DNA from: Actinomycetes bacterium
GTDB taxonomy: Bacteria > Actinomycetota > Thermoleophilia > RBG-16-64-13
DNA: 64,000 nucleotides
Assembly: GCA_024637035.1 (NCBI GenBank)
Contig: JAGXFW010000016.1
Span: 186,001 to 250,000, forward strand
Reading direction: 5' to 3'
A model generated the notes under the pieces. It saw nothing but the letters and a program-made list of their open reading frames with translations, was not told the DNA's origin and did not search any database. Position numbers and translations under genes: made by a program. Below, piece after piece: positions 40,847 through 47,461 of this stretch (within the stretch, counting starts at the first letter, position 1; every line of letters starts with the position of its first letter).

Positions 40847-41506
40847 ATGACCACGCAGATCACGATCTACTCTGACTACATCTGACCCTTCTGCTACGTC
40901 GGCGCGGGCATCGTCGACAGGCTCAAGGAGGAGTTCGACATCGTTGATGAGTGGGTCAGCTACCAGATCCACCCGGAGACTCCACCGACCGGGCGTGACC
41001 TCGCAGACTACTTCCGAGGGAGGGATCTTGCGCCCATGCATGAGATGCTCCGCTCGCGCGCAGGGGAATTCGGCCTTCCGTTCTCGGCTCCTCAGCTCCT
41101 ATCGAACTCGCGACTCGCGATCCTGGCAGCCGAACACGCGCGCGACCTGGGCAGCCATGAGGCGCTCAACCGCCGATTGTTCACCGCGTACTTCGCGGAA
41201 GGCCTCGACATCGGCGACGTCGAAGTATTGGCCGCGTTGGGAGCGGAGATAGGCCTCGACCCAGCGGCTCTGCGTGGCTCTCTGGCCACCGACGCCCATG
41301 CCGACCGACTCAAGCGGGCCGAGCGCGAGGCACGGAGCTTGGGTATCACCGGGGTCCCCACGTTCTTCATCGCTTCCTCGGCGCACGAAGCGCAGTCGGA
41401 CACCGACGCGCTTCTCGGGGCTGGCATTCCATCCGACCCGACGCCGATCCAGATCGTCGGTGCTCAGCCGATCGAGGTGTTCCGGAACGCTCTCAGAGCA
41501 GGCTGA
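40847..41506 (+). CDS. FrnE/DsbA-family oxidoreductase with in-frame TGA: probable selenoprotein (U-P-F-C)
   Basis: Thioredoxin-fold DsbA-like thiol oxidoreductase of 219 residues if TGA at 40883-40885 is read as selenocysteine. From the ATG at 40847 (GAGGGGA upstream) it reads MTTQITIYSDYI-U-PFCYVG; FrnE-like proteins have SDYxCPxCYxG there, so the TGA falls exactly on the first active-site cysteine and gives U13-P-F-C16. After it the frame continues without break: SYQIHPETPPTGRDLADYF, the helical insertion domain, and the cis-proline loop GITGVPTFFI near the end. A hairpin with SECIS geometry follows the TGA. It is 24 bases after typA, probably co-transcribed. Without recoding, only a truncated frame from 41036 would be called. 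The alternative is a nonsense mutation or sequencing error. Selenium-insertion genes are not in the window. Confidence 0.8.
40886..40928 (+). promoter_or_regulatory. Candidate bacterial SECIS element
   Basis: Immediately 3' of the TGA, GUCGGCG (40898-40904) pairs with CGUCGAC (40912-40918) in a seven-pair stem with one G-U. It closes the seven-base loop CGGGCAU, whose second base is G at 40906, 20 bases after the TGA. A lower helix CCUU/AAGG (40887-40890 with 40925-40928) can extend it. Stem, loop size, apical G and distance fit the known bacterial SECIS pattern. Confidence 0.65.
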
Positions 41507-41600
41507 ACCGGAGCGTTCTTCCTTCGGCGTCGGCTCGGACGGCGGCGTAGGCATACCCGTGGAGCCGGCGCGCGACCAGCCCCACGAGCAACCCAGGTAC

Positions 41601-42734
41601 TCAGCTCTGCGGCGTGCCCATCACTTCTTCGAACGCCGCCTCGTCCATGAGCGCCCCTTCGGCCAGGAGCTGACGGAAGCGCAGGAAGTCGATGACGTCC
41701 TCGCCTGTCTGCTTGCGCGTGGAGAAAGCGTTGAAGCCCAGGTGCGCCTCGACCATCATGTTGGTGGCCAGCCAGTGGCGGTTCGGGCCCTTGGCCAGAT
41801 CCCAGAAGAACTTCTTCTTCATGCGGATCGCATCGATGGACATCTGCAGTGACTCGGGGAACAGGTTGGCAAAGCGCCACACGATGGTGTCCACTTCTTG
41901 ATCGAGGCGTGTGAAGTCGACCGAACAGCCGGCGACGACTTCCTTCGCCGCCACGGCCGCTTCGCCCTTCTTCATCTCGCCGTAGACGATCTCGCCGTCC
42001 TCGACATAGCTGTCGGTGTGCACGAGAGGGTTGCGCACCCACTCGCCGGCAGCGTTCCGCAGCACCGGGACAGCTTTCGAGATCAAGTTCTTGGCCTTCA
42101 TCTTGTAGGCGGACCACAGCTCACACGAGATGCAGTTCCACATCGCGTCTTCCATCGAGAGGAACCAGGGCAGGAAGTCGGTGGAACCGCCCACGGGCGC
42201 CGAGCCGTGCTTCGGGCCGGCTTGCCCGTAGATGGCCATATCGGAGGAGATGGCTAGGTCGCACGCCATGCCGATCTCCTGGCCGCCGCCGACACGCATC
42301 CCATTGACTCGACAGATCACCGGCTTCTTGCAGTTGAGGATCGAGTCGACCATCAGGTTGAACAGGTCCATGTACTCGCCGTACTCCTGGGGGCGCTTCG
42401 AGTAGTACTCGGCGTACTCGACGGTGTTGCCGCCGGTGCAGAAGGACTTGTCGCCGACCGAGGTGAACACCACGGCCACCACGCTGCGGTCGAGCGACGC
42501 GTTGGTGAAGGCGCCGATGACGCCCTTGACCATGCTCGTGGTGTAGCTGTTGTACTGCTTGGGGTTGTTGAGGGTGATCCTCGCCACGAACAGGCCCGGC
42601 ACCACCTCACCTTCGGGGCTGGTGAGCGGGGCTTTCTCGAACATGGTGCAGGGAGCCTCCGTGCCCCAGTACTGGGGACCGTGCAGGCTGTGGTCCTTCA
42701 AGTCGTTAGTCCTCGGCATCCAATCAAGACTCAT
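41601..42734 (-). CDS. bamA: 6-oxocyclohex-1-ene-1-carbonyl-CoA hydrolase (BamA/Oah)
   Basis: Crotonase-fold enzyme that hydrates and opens the ring of 6-oxocyclohex-1-ene-1-carbonyl-CoA to 3-hydroxypimeloyl-CoA in anaerobic benzoyl-CoA degradation. Recalled BamA blocks are reproduced closely: YWGTEAPCTMFEK, LNNPKQYNSYTTSMVKGVI, FCTGGNTVEYAEYYSKRP, CKKPVICRVNGMRVGGGQEIG, GQAGPKHGSAPVGGSTDFLP, SCELWSAYKMKAKNLISK and ANLFPESL. Its 377 residues equal the proteobacterial enzyme. The start ATG is eight bases after GGAGG. An operator-like motif overlaps the -35 of its probable promoter. No benzoyl-CoA reductase is in the window. Confidence 0.9.
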   Translation of the reverse strand: MSLDWMPRTNDLKDHSLHGPQYWGTEAPCTMFEKAPLTSPEGEVVPGLFVARITLNNPKQYNSYTTSMVKGVIGAFTNASLDRSVVAVVFTSVGDKSFCTGGNTVEYAEYYSKRPQEYGEYMDLFNLMVDSILNCKKPVICRVNGMRVGGGQEIGMACDLAISSDMAIYGQAGPKHGSAPVGGSTDFLPWFLSMEDAMWNCISCELWSAYKMKAKNLISKAVPVLRNAAGEWVRNPLVHTDSYVEDGEIVYGEMKKGEAAVAAKEVVAGCSVDFTRLDQEVDTIVWRFANLFPESLQMSIDAIRMKKKFFWDLAKGPNRHWLATNMMVEAHLGFNAFSTRKQTGEDVIDFLRFRQLLAEGALMDEAAFEEVMGTPQS

Positions 42735-42765
42735 GTGCTCTCCCTCCGATCGACGCGAACCCGCG

Positions 42766-42795
42766 TTTATAGACTCTTCCTTGTTGGCCGGTCAG
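42766..42795 (-). promoter_or_regulatory. Probable bamA promoter
   Basis: On the minus strand CTGACC (42795-42790), an 18-base spacer and TATAAA (42771-42766), about 30 bases before the start codon. The -35 is inside the operator-like motif, as expected for a repressed promoter. Confidence 0.5.
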
Positions 42796-42798
42796 CCA
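42785..42798. promoter_or_regulatory. Operator-like motif B upstream of bamA
   Basis: TGGCCGGTCAGCCA, differing from the satP copy at one base. It covers the -35 of the bamA promoter. Confidence 0.6.
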
Positions 42799-42866
42799 GC
42801 GCTGAGAGCCGGCACTTCCTCACACGCCAACAGACCCTCTGAGCGATAGTCGGGTGTCCCGGAAGC

Positions 42867-44069
42867 CTAGGTCTCTCTGCGGATGATGGTAGCCATCGTC
42901 GAACCGCCGCCGCCGCAGATCGCGGCTACGCCATACTCCCCATCCGTGCGCTTGAGAGCATGGTACAAGCTGACGATGATGCGAGCGCCGGAGCAGCCGG
43001 TGGGATGGCCGAGGGCGATCGCGCCCCCGTGTACGTTGAGCTTGCTTCGATCCCACCCGAGTTGACGCTCGTTCGCGAGCACTTGAGCGGCGAAGGCCTC
43101 GTTCACCTCGATGAGGTCCATATCGGAGAGTGCCATACCCGCGCGTGCAAGCGCCTTGGGGATAGCGACCCCGGGCCCCTCCCCCATGAAGCGACCGTCG
43201 ACGGCGGTCTGCGTGTAGTCGACCACGGAGAACAAGGGCTTGACTCCGCGGCGGGAGGCTTCTTCGCGACTCATGGCGACCAAGAAAGCGGCGCCGTCGG
43301 TAAGGCCGCACGAGTTGCCGGCCGTGACCTGGCCGTCTCGCGTGAAGGCCGGCTTGAGTTTGGCCATCGCGGCGACATCGGCATCCGCGCGGATCGACTC
43401 GTCTTTGTCGAACACCACTTCGGGCTGCTTGCCTTTGGCGGGGATGATAACCGGTGTGATCTCCTCGTCGAACCACCCGTTAGCCCGCGCAGCCGCCGCC
43501 TTGACGTGACTGGACACGGCGAACTCGTCGAGTTCCTCACGGGTGAGACCGTACTTCTCGACCAGGTTCTCGGCGGTCTCGCCCATCGCCATGTCTGCGA
43601 CCGGGTCGTGTGAATCGCTCCAGCCGTCTTCCAACTGGATGTTGCCCATGCGGAACCCCTGCCAGCGGTAGCCACGGATGAGGTGAGGGATCGTGGACAT
43701 GCTCTCCATGCCGCCGGCAAGCACGACCTCAGCCTGACCGACTTGGATCAGCTGCGTGGCGAGACTCACCGCCTTCATGCCCGCCGGGCAGGCCTTGTTG
43801 ATGGTGACGCCGGGCACGTGTTGGCCGCAGCCGCCCTTGAGCGCCGCCGTTCGCCCGGGGTTCACGTAGTTGCCCGCCTGACGGCAGGAAGCCACGATGG
43901 CATCGTCTACGTCATCGCCCGAGACTCCTGCACGCGAGAGTGCCTCACGGATCGCGAATGAGGCGATGTCATACACCTTCACGTCCTTCAGGGTGCCGCC
44001 GAACCGACCCATAGGGGTGCGGACACCACTCACGAACACTACGTCGCTCAGTTCACGTATCACGGCCAC
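42867..44069 (-). CDS. Thiolase (acetyl-CoA C-acyltransferase)
   Basis: Cleaves 3-oxoacyl-CoA with CoA, or condenses acetyl-CoA in reverse. The 400-residue protein starts at a GTG preceded by GGGAGGATGA. The nucleophilic cysteine is in TINKACPAGMKAVSLA (near residue 90; most thiolases have C-[GAS]-S-G here), the catalytic His is in HGGAIALGHPTGCSGAR, and the second Cys is in AICGGGGSTMA. It lies directly upstream of bamA on the same strand. It could cleave 3-oxopimeloyl-CoA in the pathway after ring opening, or be a general acetoacetyl-CoA thiolase. Motif copies lie upstream of it as well as between it and bamA. Confidence 0.92.
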   Translation of the reverse strand: MAVIRELSDVVFVSGVRTPMGRFGGTLKDVKVYDIASFAIREALSRAGVSGDDVDDAIVASCRQAGNYVNPGRTAALKGGCGQHVPGVTINKACPAGMKAVSLATQLIQVGQAEVVLAGGMESMSTIPHLIRGYRWQGFRMGNIQLEDGWSDSHDPVADMAMGETAENLVEKYGLTREELDEFAVSSHVKAAAARANGWFDEEITPVIIPAKGKQPEVVFDKDESIRADADVAAMAKLKPAFTRDGQVTAGNSCGLTDGAAFLVAMSREEASRRGVKPLFSVVDYTQTAVDGRFMGEGPGVAIPKALARAGMALSDMDLIEVNEAFAAQVLANERQLGWDRSKLNVHGGAIALGHPTGCSGARIIVSLYHALKRTDGEYGVAAICGGGGSTMATIIRRET

Positions 44070-44098
44070 TCATCCTCCCAGATGCTCTACTGTCCGAC

Positions 44099-44112
44099 CG
44101 GCTGGTCAAACA
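44099..44112. promoter_or_regulatory. Operator-like motif D next to the thiolase start
   Basis: CGGCTGGTCAAACA shares 11 of 14 bases with the satP copy, with the core GGCTGGTCA and the CACG flank identical. It is about 30 bases upstream of the thiolase GTG. Confidence 0.45.
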
Positions 44113-44121
44113 CGATTGACG

Positions 44122-44175
44122 CGCTCTTCGCCGAGTCCCGCTCGGCACGCCTCACCAATATCTCAACGAAGAGCG
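44122..44175 (-). other. Nested stem-loop in the thiolase leader
   Basis: CGCTCTTCG (44122-44130) and CGAAGAGCG (44167-44175) are perfect nine-base complements. Inside lies a second hairpin, GCCGAG-TCCCG-CTCGGC (44130-44146). The minus-strand transcript toward the thiolase could fold into this two-stem structure. It matches no riboswitch I recognise. Confidence 0.4.
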
Positions 44176-44186
44176 GCTATTGGAAG

Positions 44187-44211
44187 GGCTTACGACGAAT
44201 CGTCGTAAGCC
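44187..44211. repeat. Perfect 25-base palindrome downstream of ferritin
   Basis: GGCTTACGACGA, one central A, then TCGTCGTAAGCC. It lies between the ferritin stop and the thiolase start region. It is either the ferritin terminator stem (no T-run follows) or a dimeric-protein operator. Confidence 0.55.
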
Positions 44212-44222
44212 ACGGTGCATGT

Positions 44223-44236
44223 TGGCTGACCGACCA
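44223..44236. promoter_or_regulatory. Operator-like motif C upstream of the thiolase
   Basis: TGGCTGACCGACCA; its reverse complement TGGTCGGTCAGCCA differs from the bamA copy at one base and from the satP copy at two. It lies about 155-167 bases upstream of the thiolase start. Confidence 0.55.
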
Positions 44237-44271
44237 GCTTGTCGAGGAGGGGCTTTGTAGCTGCTCAGCGG

Positions 44272-44784
44272 CTAGGTTGTCGCAGTGGGCGGCACGAACA
44301 CCCGCGTGGCCATCTCGTTGTCGAGTTGGAACAGACCGCCGGGGGCGCCATCTGCAAGACGGAGCTTCTGGATCATATCGTCCGCCGAGGCCTCCTCTTC
44401 CACCTGCTCGGCGATGAACCATTGCAGCATGTTATGCGACGCGTGATCTTTCAGTTCAAGCGCGAGGTCGGCGAGCGCATCGATCATCCCTGTGACCTTG
44501 CGTTCATGTTCGAGAGCGCCCTCGAACATGGCTAGGGCGGTAGGCCAATCGGCGGGCGGTTCTTCGATCGCGGTGAGCTTCACCTCGCCGCTGCGCTCGA
44601 TCAGGTGGTCGTAGAACCTGGCGGCGTGGCTCATCTCTTCCTGCGCCTGAACCCGCATCCAGTTAGCGCCGCCCGGCAGACCCAGAACCGAGAATCTGGA
44701 CGACATCGAGAGGTACAAATACGCTGAATAGATCTCAGCGTTGATCTGGCGATTGACGGCATCGAGCATCTGCTGTGGCAACAT
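44272..44784 (-). CDS. ftnA: Ferritin
   Basis: Iron-storage protein with a di-iron ferroxidase centre. The ATG at 44784 (MLPQQMLDAVNRQINAEIYS) follows GAGGACC. Ligand motifs are NAEIYSAYLYLSMSSRF (near residue 15), QAQEEMSHAARFYDHL (Glu and His near 47-50), EHERKVTG (near 92) and WFIAEQVEEEAS (near 120). 170 residues, the usual size. It is divergent from the ketopantoate reductase gene. TATAGA about 30 bases upstream (on the minus strand) is a possible -10. No Fur box was recognised. Confidence 0.92.
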   Translation of the reverse strand: MLPQQMLDAVNRQINAEIYSAYLYLSMSSRFSVLGLPGGANWMRVQAQEEMSHAARFYDHLIERSGEVKLTAIEEPPADWPTALAMFEGALEHERKVTGMIDALADLALELKDHASHNMLQWFIAEQVEEEASADDMIQKLRLADGAPGGLFQLDNEMATRVFVPPTATT

Positions 44785-44823
44785 ATCGGTCCTCACTTCA
44801 TCTATATTCGAGAGACAGGAACG

Positions 44824-44849
44824 AACGATCGCCCGGTCCTGCGATCGTT
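44824..44849. promoter_or_regulatory. Inverted repeat between ferritin and the reductase gene
   Basis: AACGATCGC, eight bases, GCGATCGTT: perfect nine-base arms in the 74-base divergent spacer. A dimeric regulator could act on both genes. It does not look like a Fur or IdeR box. Confidence 0.5.
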
Positions 44850-44858
44850 GGACTGAAA

Positions 44859-45887
44859 ATGCCCGTCGCGACCGTGGCCGAAACAATTCGCGACGGCCGC
44901 CCGAGGAGGACTCCGATCAAGCGGACACTCGACATCGTGATCGTGGGTGCGGGATCATTGGGCTGCGTGTTCGCCGGCATGCTCGCCCGTAGTGGAGCCA
45001 GTGTGTCCCTGATCGCCCGCGGCGAGCGGGCGCGCCTTCTGCGCGAACGGGGAGTTGTCATCCACGGGTTGGAGGAGGTCGCGGTGGCCGTGCCGGTCAT
45101 CGACGATCCAGCCGCCGTCGAATACGCCGACGTTCTGCTTCTCTGCACCAAGGCCATGGGCACCCGCGAAGCCCTTGCCGCCCTGCGCCACATCGACGCG
45201 CGAGCGGTCGCCAGCCTTCAGAACGGAGTACTCAGCGCTTCACTGCTTGCCGAAGCCTTCGCCGCGGAACGGGTCATGGGCGCCGGCACCATGGTCGGGG
45301 CGGAGAGACACGACGACGGTTCCGTCGAGTTCACGGCGCGTGGGACCACCTACCTGGGCGAGTTCGATGGAGAGCTCAGCGACCGGGTGGGCGGATTGGT
45401 AGCCGCACTCGACGACGCGGGACTCCCCGCACAGGTGCCGACGGACATCACGTCGCTGATCTGGTCCAAGGCCTGTCTGGCGACGGCCGCCTTTGCCGTT
45501 TCGGCCTTCTCGCGCAAGCCGGTGGCGGACGTGATGGCGCACTCGCATCTGGCGGGCGCGATGCTCGACATCATGACCGAAGTGGCTCTCATCGCGCAGG
45601 CCGCACACGTGAGGATCGGCGACTACCCGGGTCTCACACCGCACACCTGGATCACCCACTCCCGCGAACATGCACTCGAAGCCATGGCGGCCGAGGCGGC
45701 ACACATCCACGACGGCGAGCGCATCGTGCGGGTATCCATGCTCCAGGACATCGAAGCCGGCCGATCCATCGAGGTCGATGAGGTGTTCGGGCATCTCGTC
45801 GACGAGGCGACGCGCCTCGGCGTGTCCTGCCCGAGGCTGTCGTTCGCATGCGAGGTGCTGCGCGGCTTCGGCCGCCCATCGGCCTAA
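44859..45887 (+). CDS. 2-dehydropantoate 2-reductase-family protein (ApbA/PanE)
   Basis: NADPH-dependent reductase of the ketopantoate reductase fold. The Rossmann motif IVIVGAGSLGCVFAGMLARSG is near residue 28 (glycines GAGSLG), followed by LLLCTKAMGTREAL, SLQNGV, the catalytic-lysine segment TSLIWSKACLATAAFAVSAF and the C-terminal helical domain with SMLQDIEAGRSIEVD. 342 residues from ATG 44859; the start has no good ribosome site and may lie further in. Pantothenate synthesis is the default guess, but the family also contains other 2-oxoacid reductases. Confidence 0.85.
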   Translation: MPVATVAETIRDGRPRRTPIKRTLDIVIVGAGSLGCVFAGMLARSGASVSLIARGERARLLRERGVVIHGLEEVAVAVPVIDDPAAVEYADVLLLCTKAMGTREALAALRHIDARAVASLQNGVLSASLLAEAFAAERVMGAGTMVGAERHDDGSVEFTARGTTYLGEFDGELSDRVGGLVAALDDAGLPAQVPTDITSLIWSKACLATAAFAVSAFSRKPVADVMAHSHLAGAMLDIMTEVALIAQAAHVRIGDYPGLTPHTWITHSREHALEAMAAEAAHIHDGERIVRVSMLQDIEAGRSIEVDEVFGHLVDEATRLGVSCPRLSFACEVLRGFGRPSA

Positions 45888-46073
45888 GGTTGCTGGAGAA
45901 TGACGCCGCGCCGTCAGGGCGTGATGGGCACGCGCGAAAGAAGGACGCAGGGAACGCTCGTAGCAGCGCTACGCGCGCGACTGAGGACGCCCTATCGCGC
46001 CGCTCAATGCGCTCTGGCGGCCGAGGCTTCGTTCTTCAGCAACCGCCTAGAAGCAGCCGGTCGTTACGGGCTC

Positions 46074-46766
46074 CTACGTCGGAAGCTGCTCTAACCAGCC
46101 GAGTAGCGGCGAGAGAGCCGCGAACCTGTCGAAGCAGTACTTCACGAATGTCGACCTGTGCAACTGTTTCGGAGGGCGCTCCGACGTGCCGGCGTACAAT
46201 CCGCTGTGCAGGAGCAGGCTCTTGTTCTCATGGTCTTCGTCGTATCCCCGGGGAACGCGTTTGTACGTCTCCCCCCATATCTGGTAGGGGCCGGCCGCAG
46301 CGACCGCATCGAGAGCCTCCCGCAGCAGAGGACCGCGCACGGGGTCGACGACCGCGTCCCGGTAGGCGGCGAGCGTGTCTTTCGAGAACGCGTGCATGCC
46401 GCCGCCCACCATCACGCTCCCTGGCTGCAGATGGAAGTAGTACCCCAGCCCCTCACCCTTCGCACGGCCCTCCTCGCCCCAGGAGACCGCCAGGTGGGTC
46501 TTGTAGGGGGTCTTGTCCTTGCTGAACCGGGTATCGCGGAAGATACGGAACACGGATGCCGTCATGGGAGCGTCGAATGTCGAAGGGCGGAGTCCCTTGT
46601 CGAGCTTCTGGGCCATGACATCAGCGAACTCCCTACCAGGCTCAAGGTAGAGGCTCTCGTAGTCAGCTCGATGCGCGTCGAACCAGGTCTTGTCGTTATT
46701 GGCGGCCAGATCCTCGAGGAAGCCGATCAGACCTTCGGGGAATCCCGCGAAACCACTCCTGCCCAT
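46074..46766 (-). CDS. DUF2461/TIGR02453 family protein
   Basis: Conserved bacterial protein of unknown function, 230 residues from the ATG at 46766 (MGRSGFAGFPEGLIGFLEDL). Family hallmarks are NNDKTWFDAHRADYESLYLEP, FRIFRDTRFSKDKTPYKTHLAV, GYYFHLQPGSVMVGGGMH and ETYKRVPRGYDEDHEN. It starts ten bases after the PEBP-family gene, so they are probably one transcript. No catalytic role can be assigned. Confidence 0.88.
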   Translation of the reverse strand: MGRSGFAGFPEGLIGFLEDLAANNDKTWFDAHRADYESLYLEPGREFADVMAQKLDKGLRPSTFDAPMTASVFRIFRDTRFSKDKTPYKTHLAVSWGEEGRAKGEGLGYYFHLQPGSVMVGGGMHAFSKDTLAAYRDAVVDPVRGPLLREALDAVAAAGPYQIWGETYKRVPRGYDEDHENKSLLLHSGLYAGTSERPPKQLHRSTFVKYCFDRFAALSPLLGWLEQLPT

Positions 46767-46776
46767 GTAGTCCCTC

Positions 46777-47451
46777 TCATCTCTCGTAGGTGCCCACGAA
46801 CTCAGCCGTGGCCAGCACGTGTCCTTCGATCGCCTCAAGCAGCTGCGACTTACCGAGGCCGACAGGGAGGTCCAAATCGGCATCGAGCGCGTACAGTCGG
46901 AAGTGGTAGTGGTGCACACCGTGCCCCACCGGTGGCGCGGGGCCACCGTATTCTTCTTCGCCGAAATCGTTCGGACCTTGCACCGTTCCCACCGGCGGTG
47001 CCGCTCCGCCTGAGGGCGCTACTCCTTCCGGAAGACCGGCGACACTCGCGGGCATCTTGTAGATCACCCAATGGACCCAGGGTTCGGCCCGAGGCGCGTC
47101 CGGGTCGTCGACGATGAGGGCGAGTTCACGCGCACCCGCAGGGATGCCGGTGAACGATAGTCCCGGCGAGATGTCGTCCCCATCACCCGTGTACCGCACG
47201 GGGATGAGAGAGCCGTCCGAGAAGGCGTCGCTTTCGATGTTCATGTGCACCTCAGCGTTCGTGGTGACGGCACCGACCATGGTGGTCGGACCCTCCTTCG
47301 TCGTCCCAGGGCCGAGGAGGGCGCCGGTCTCCGGCGTCTGACCACCCCCGCATCCGCCGATGAGTATAAGGGCTGCGACCGCACACCACTCGAGCGATCG
47401 ACGCCGACGGGCCCGCGAAGACATCAAGGTCTCTGTTGGCGTCGTGTTCAC
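46777..47451 (-). CDS. PEBP-like lipoprotein (YbhB/YbcL family)
   Basis: Phosphatidylethanolamine-binding-protein fold, exported as a lipoprotein: the N-terminus has RRRR, a hydrophobic stretch and the lipobox LIGGCGGG (lipid-modified Cys near residue 34). The folded domain shows IPVRYTGDGDDISPGLSF, LALIVDDPDAPRAEPWVHWVIY and the HHYHFRLYALD motif. 224 residues. The role of bacterial members is poorly known. It sits between an AcuI-like reductase and the DUF2461 gene on the same strand. Confidence 0.88.
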   Translation of the reverse strand: MNTTPTETLMSSRARRRRSLEWCAVAALILIGGCGGGQTPETGALLGPGTTKEGPTTMVGAVTTNAEVHMNIESDAFSDGSLIPVRYTGDGDDISPGLSFTGIPAGARELALIVDDPDAPRAEPWVHWVIYKMPASVAGLPEGVAPSGGAAPPVGTVQGPNDFGEEEYGGPAPPVGHGVHHYHFRLYALDADLDLPVGLGKSQLLEAIEGHVLATAEFVGTYER

Positions 47452-47461
47452 GTAGCGGCGT

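Noticed and set aside
41036-41506. A separate 156-residue thioredoxin-fold gene starting at 41036
   Set aside because: It lacks the CxxC half of the fold and a ribosome site; it is the 3' part of the Sec-containing gene starting at 40847.
45900-46094. 64-codon plus-strand frame between the reductase and DUF2461 genes
   Set aside because: Arg/Ala-rich composition typical of shadow frames in GC-rich DNA; no ribosome site and it overlaps the end of the DUF2461 gene.
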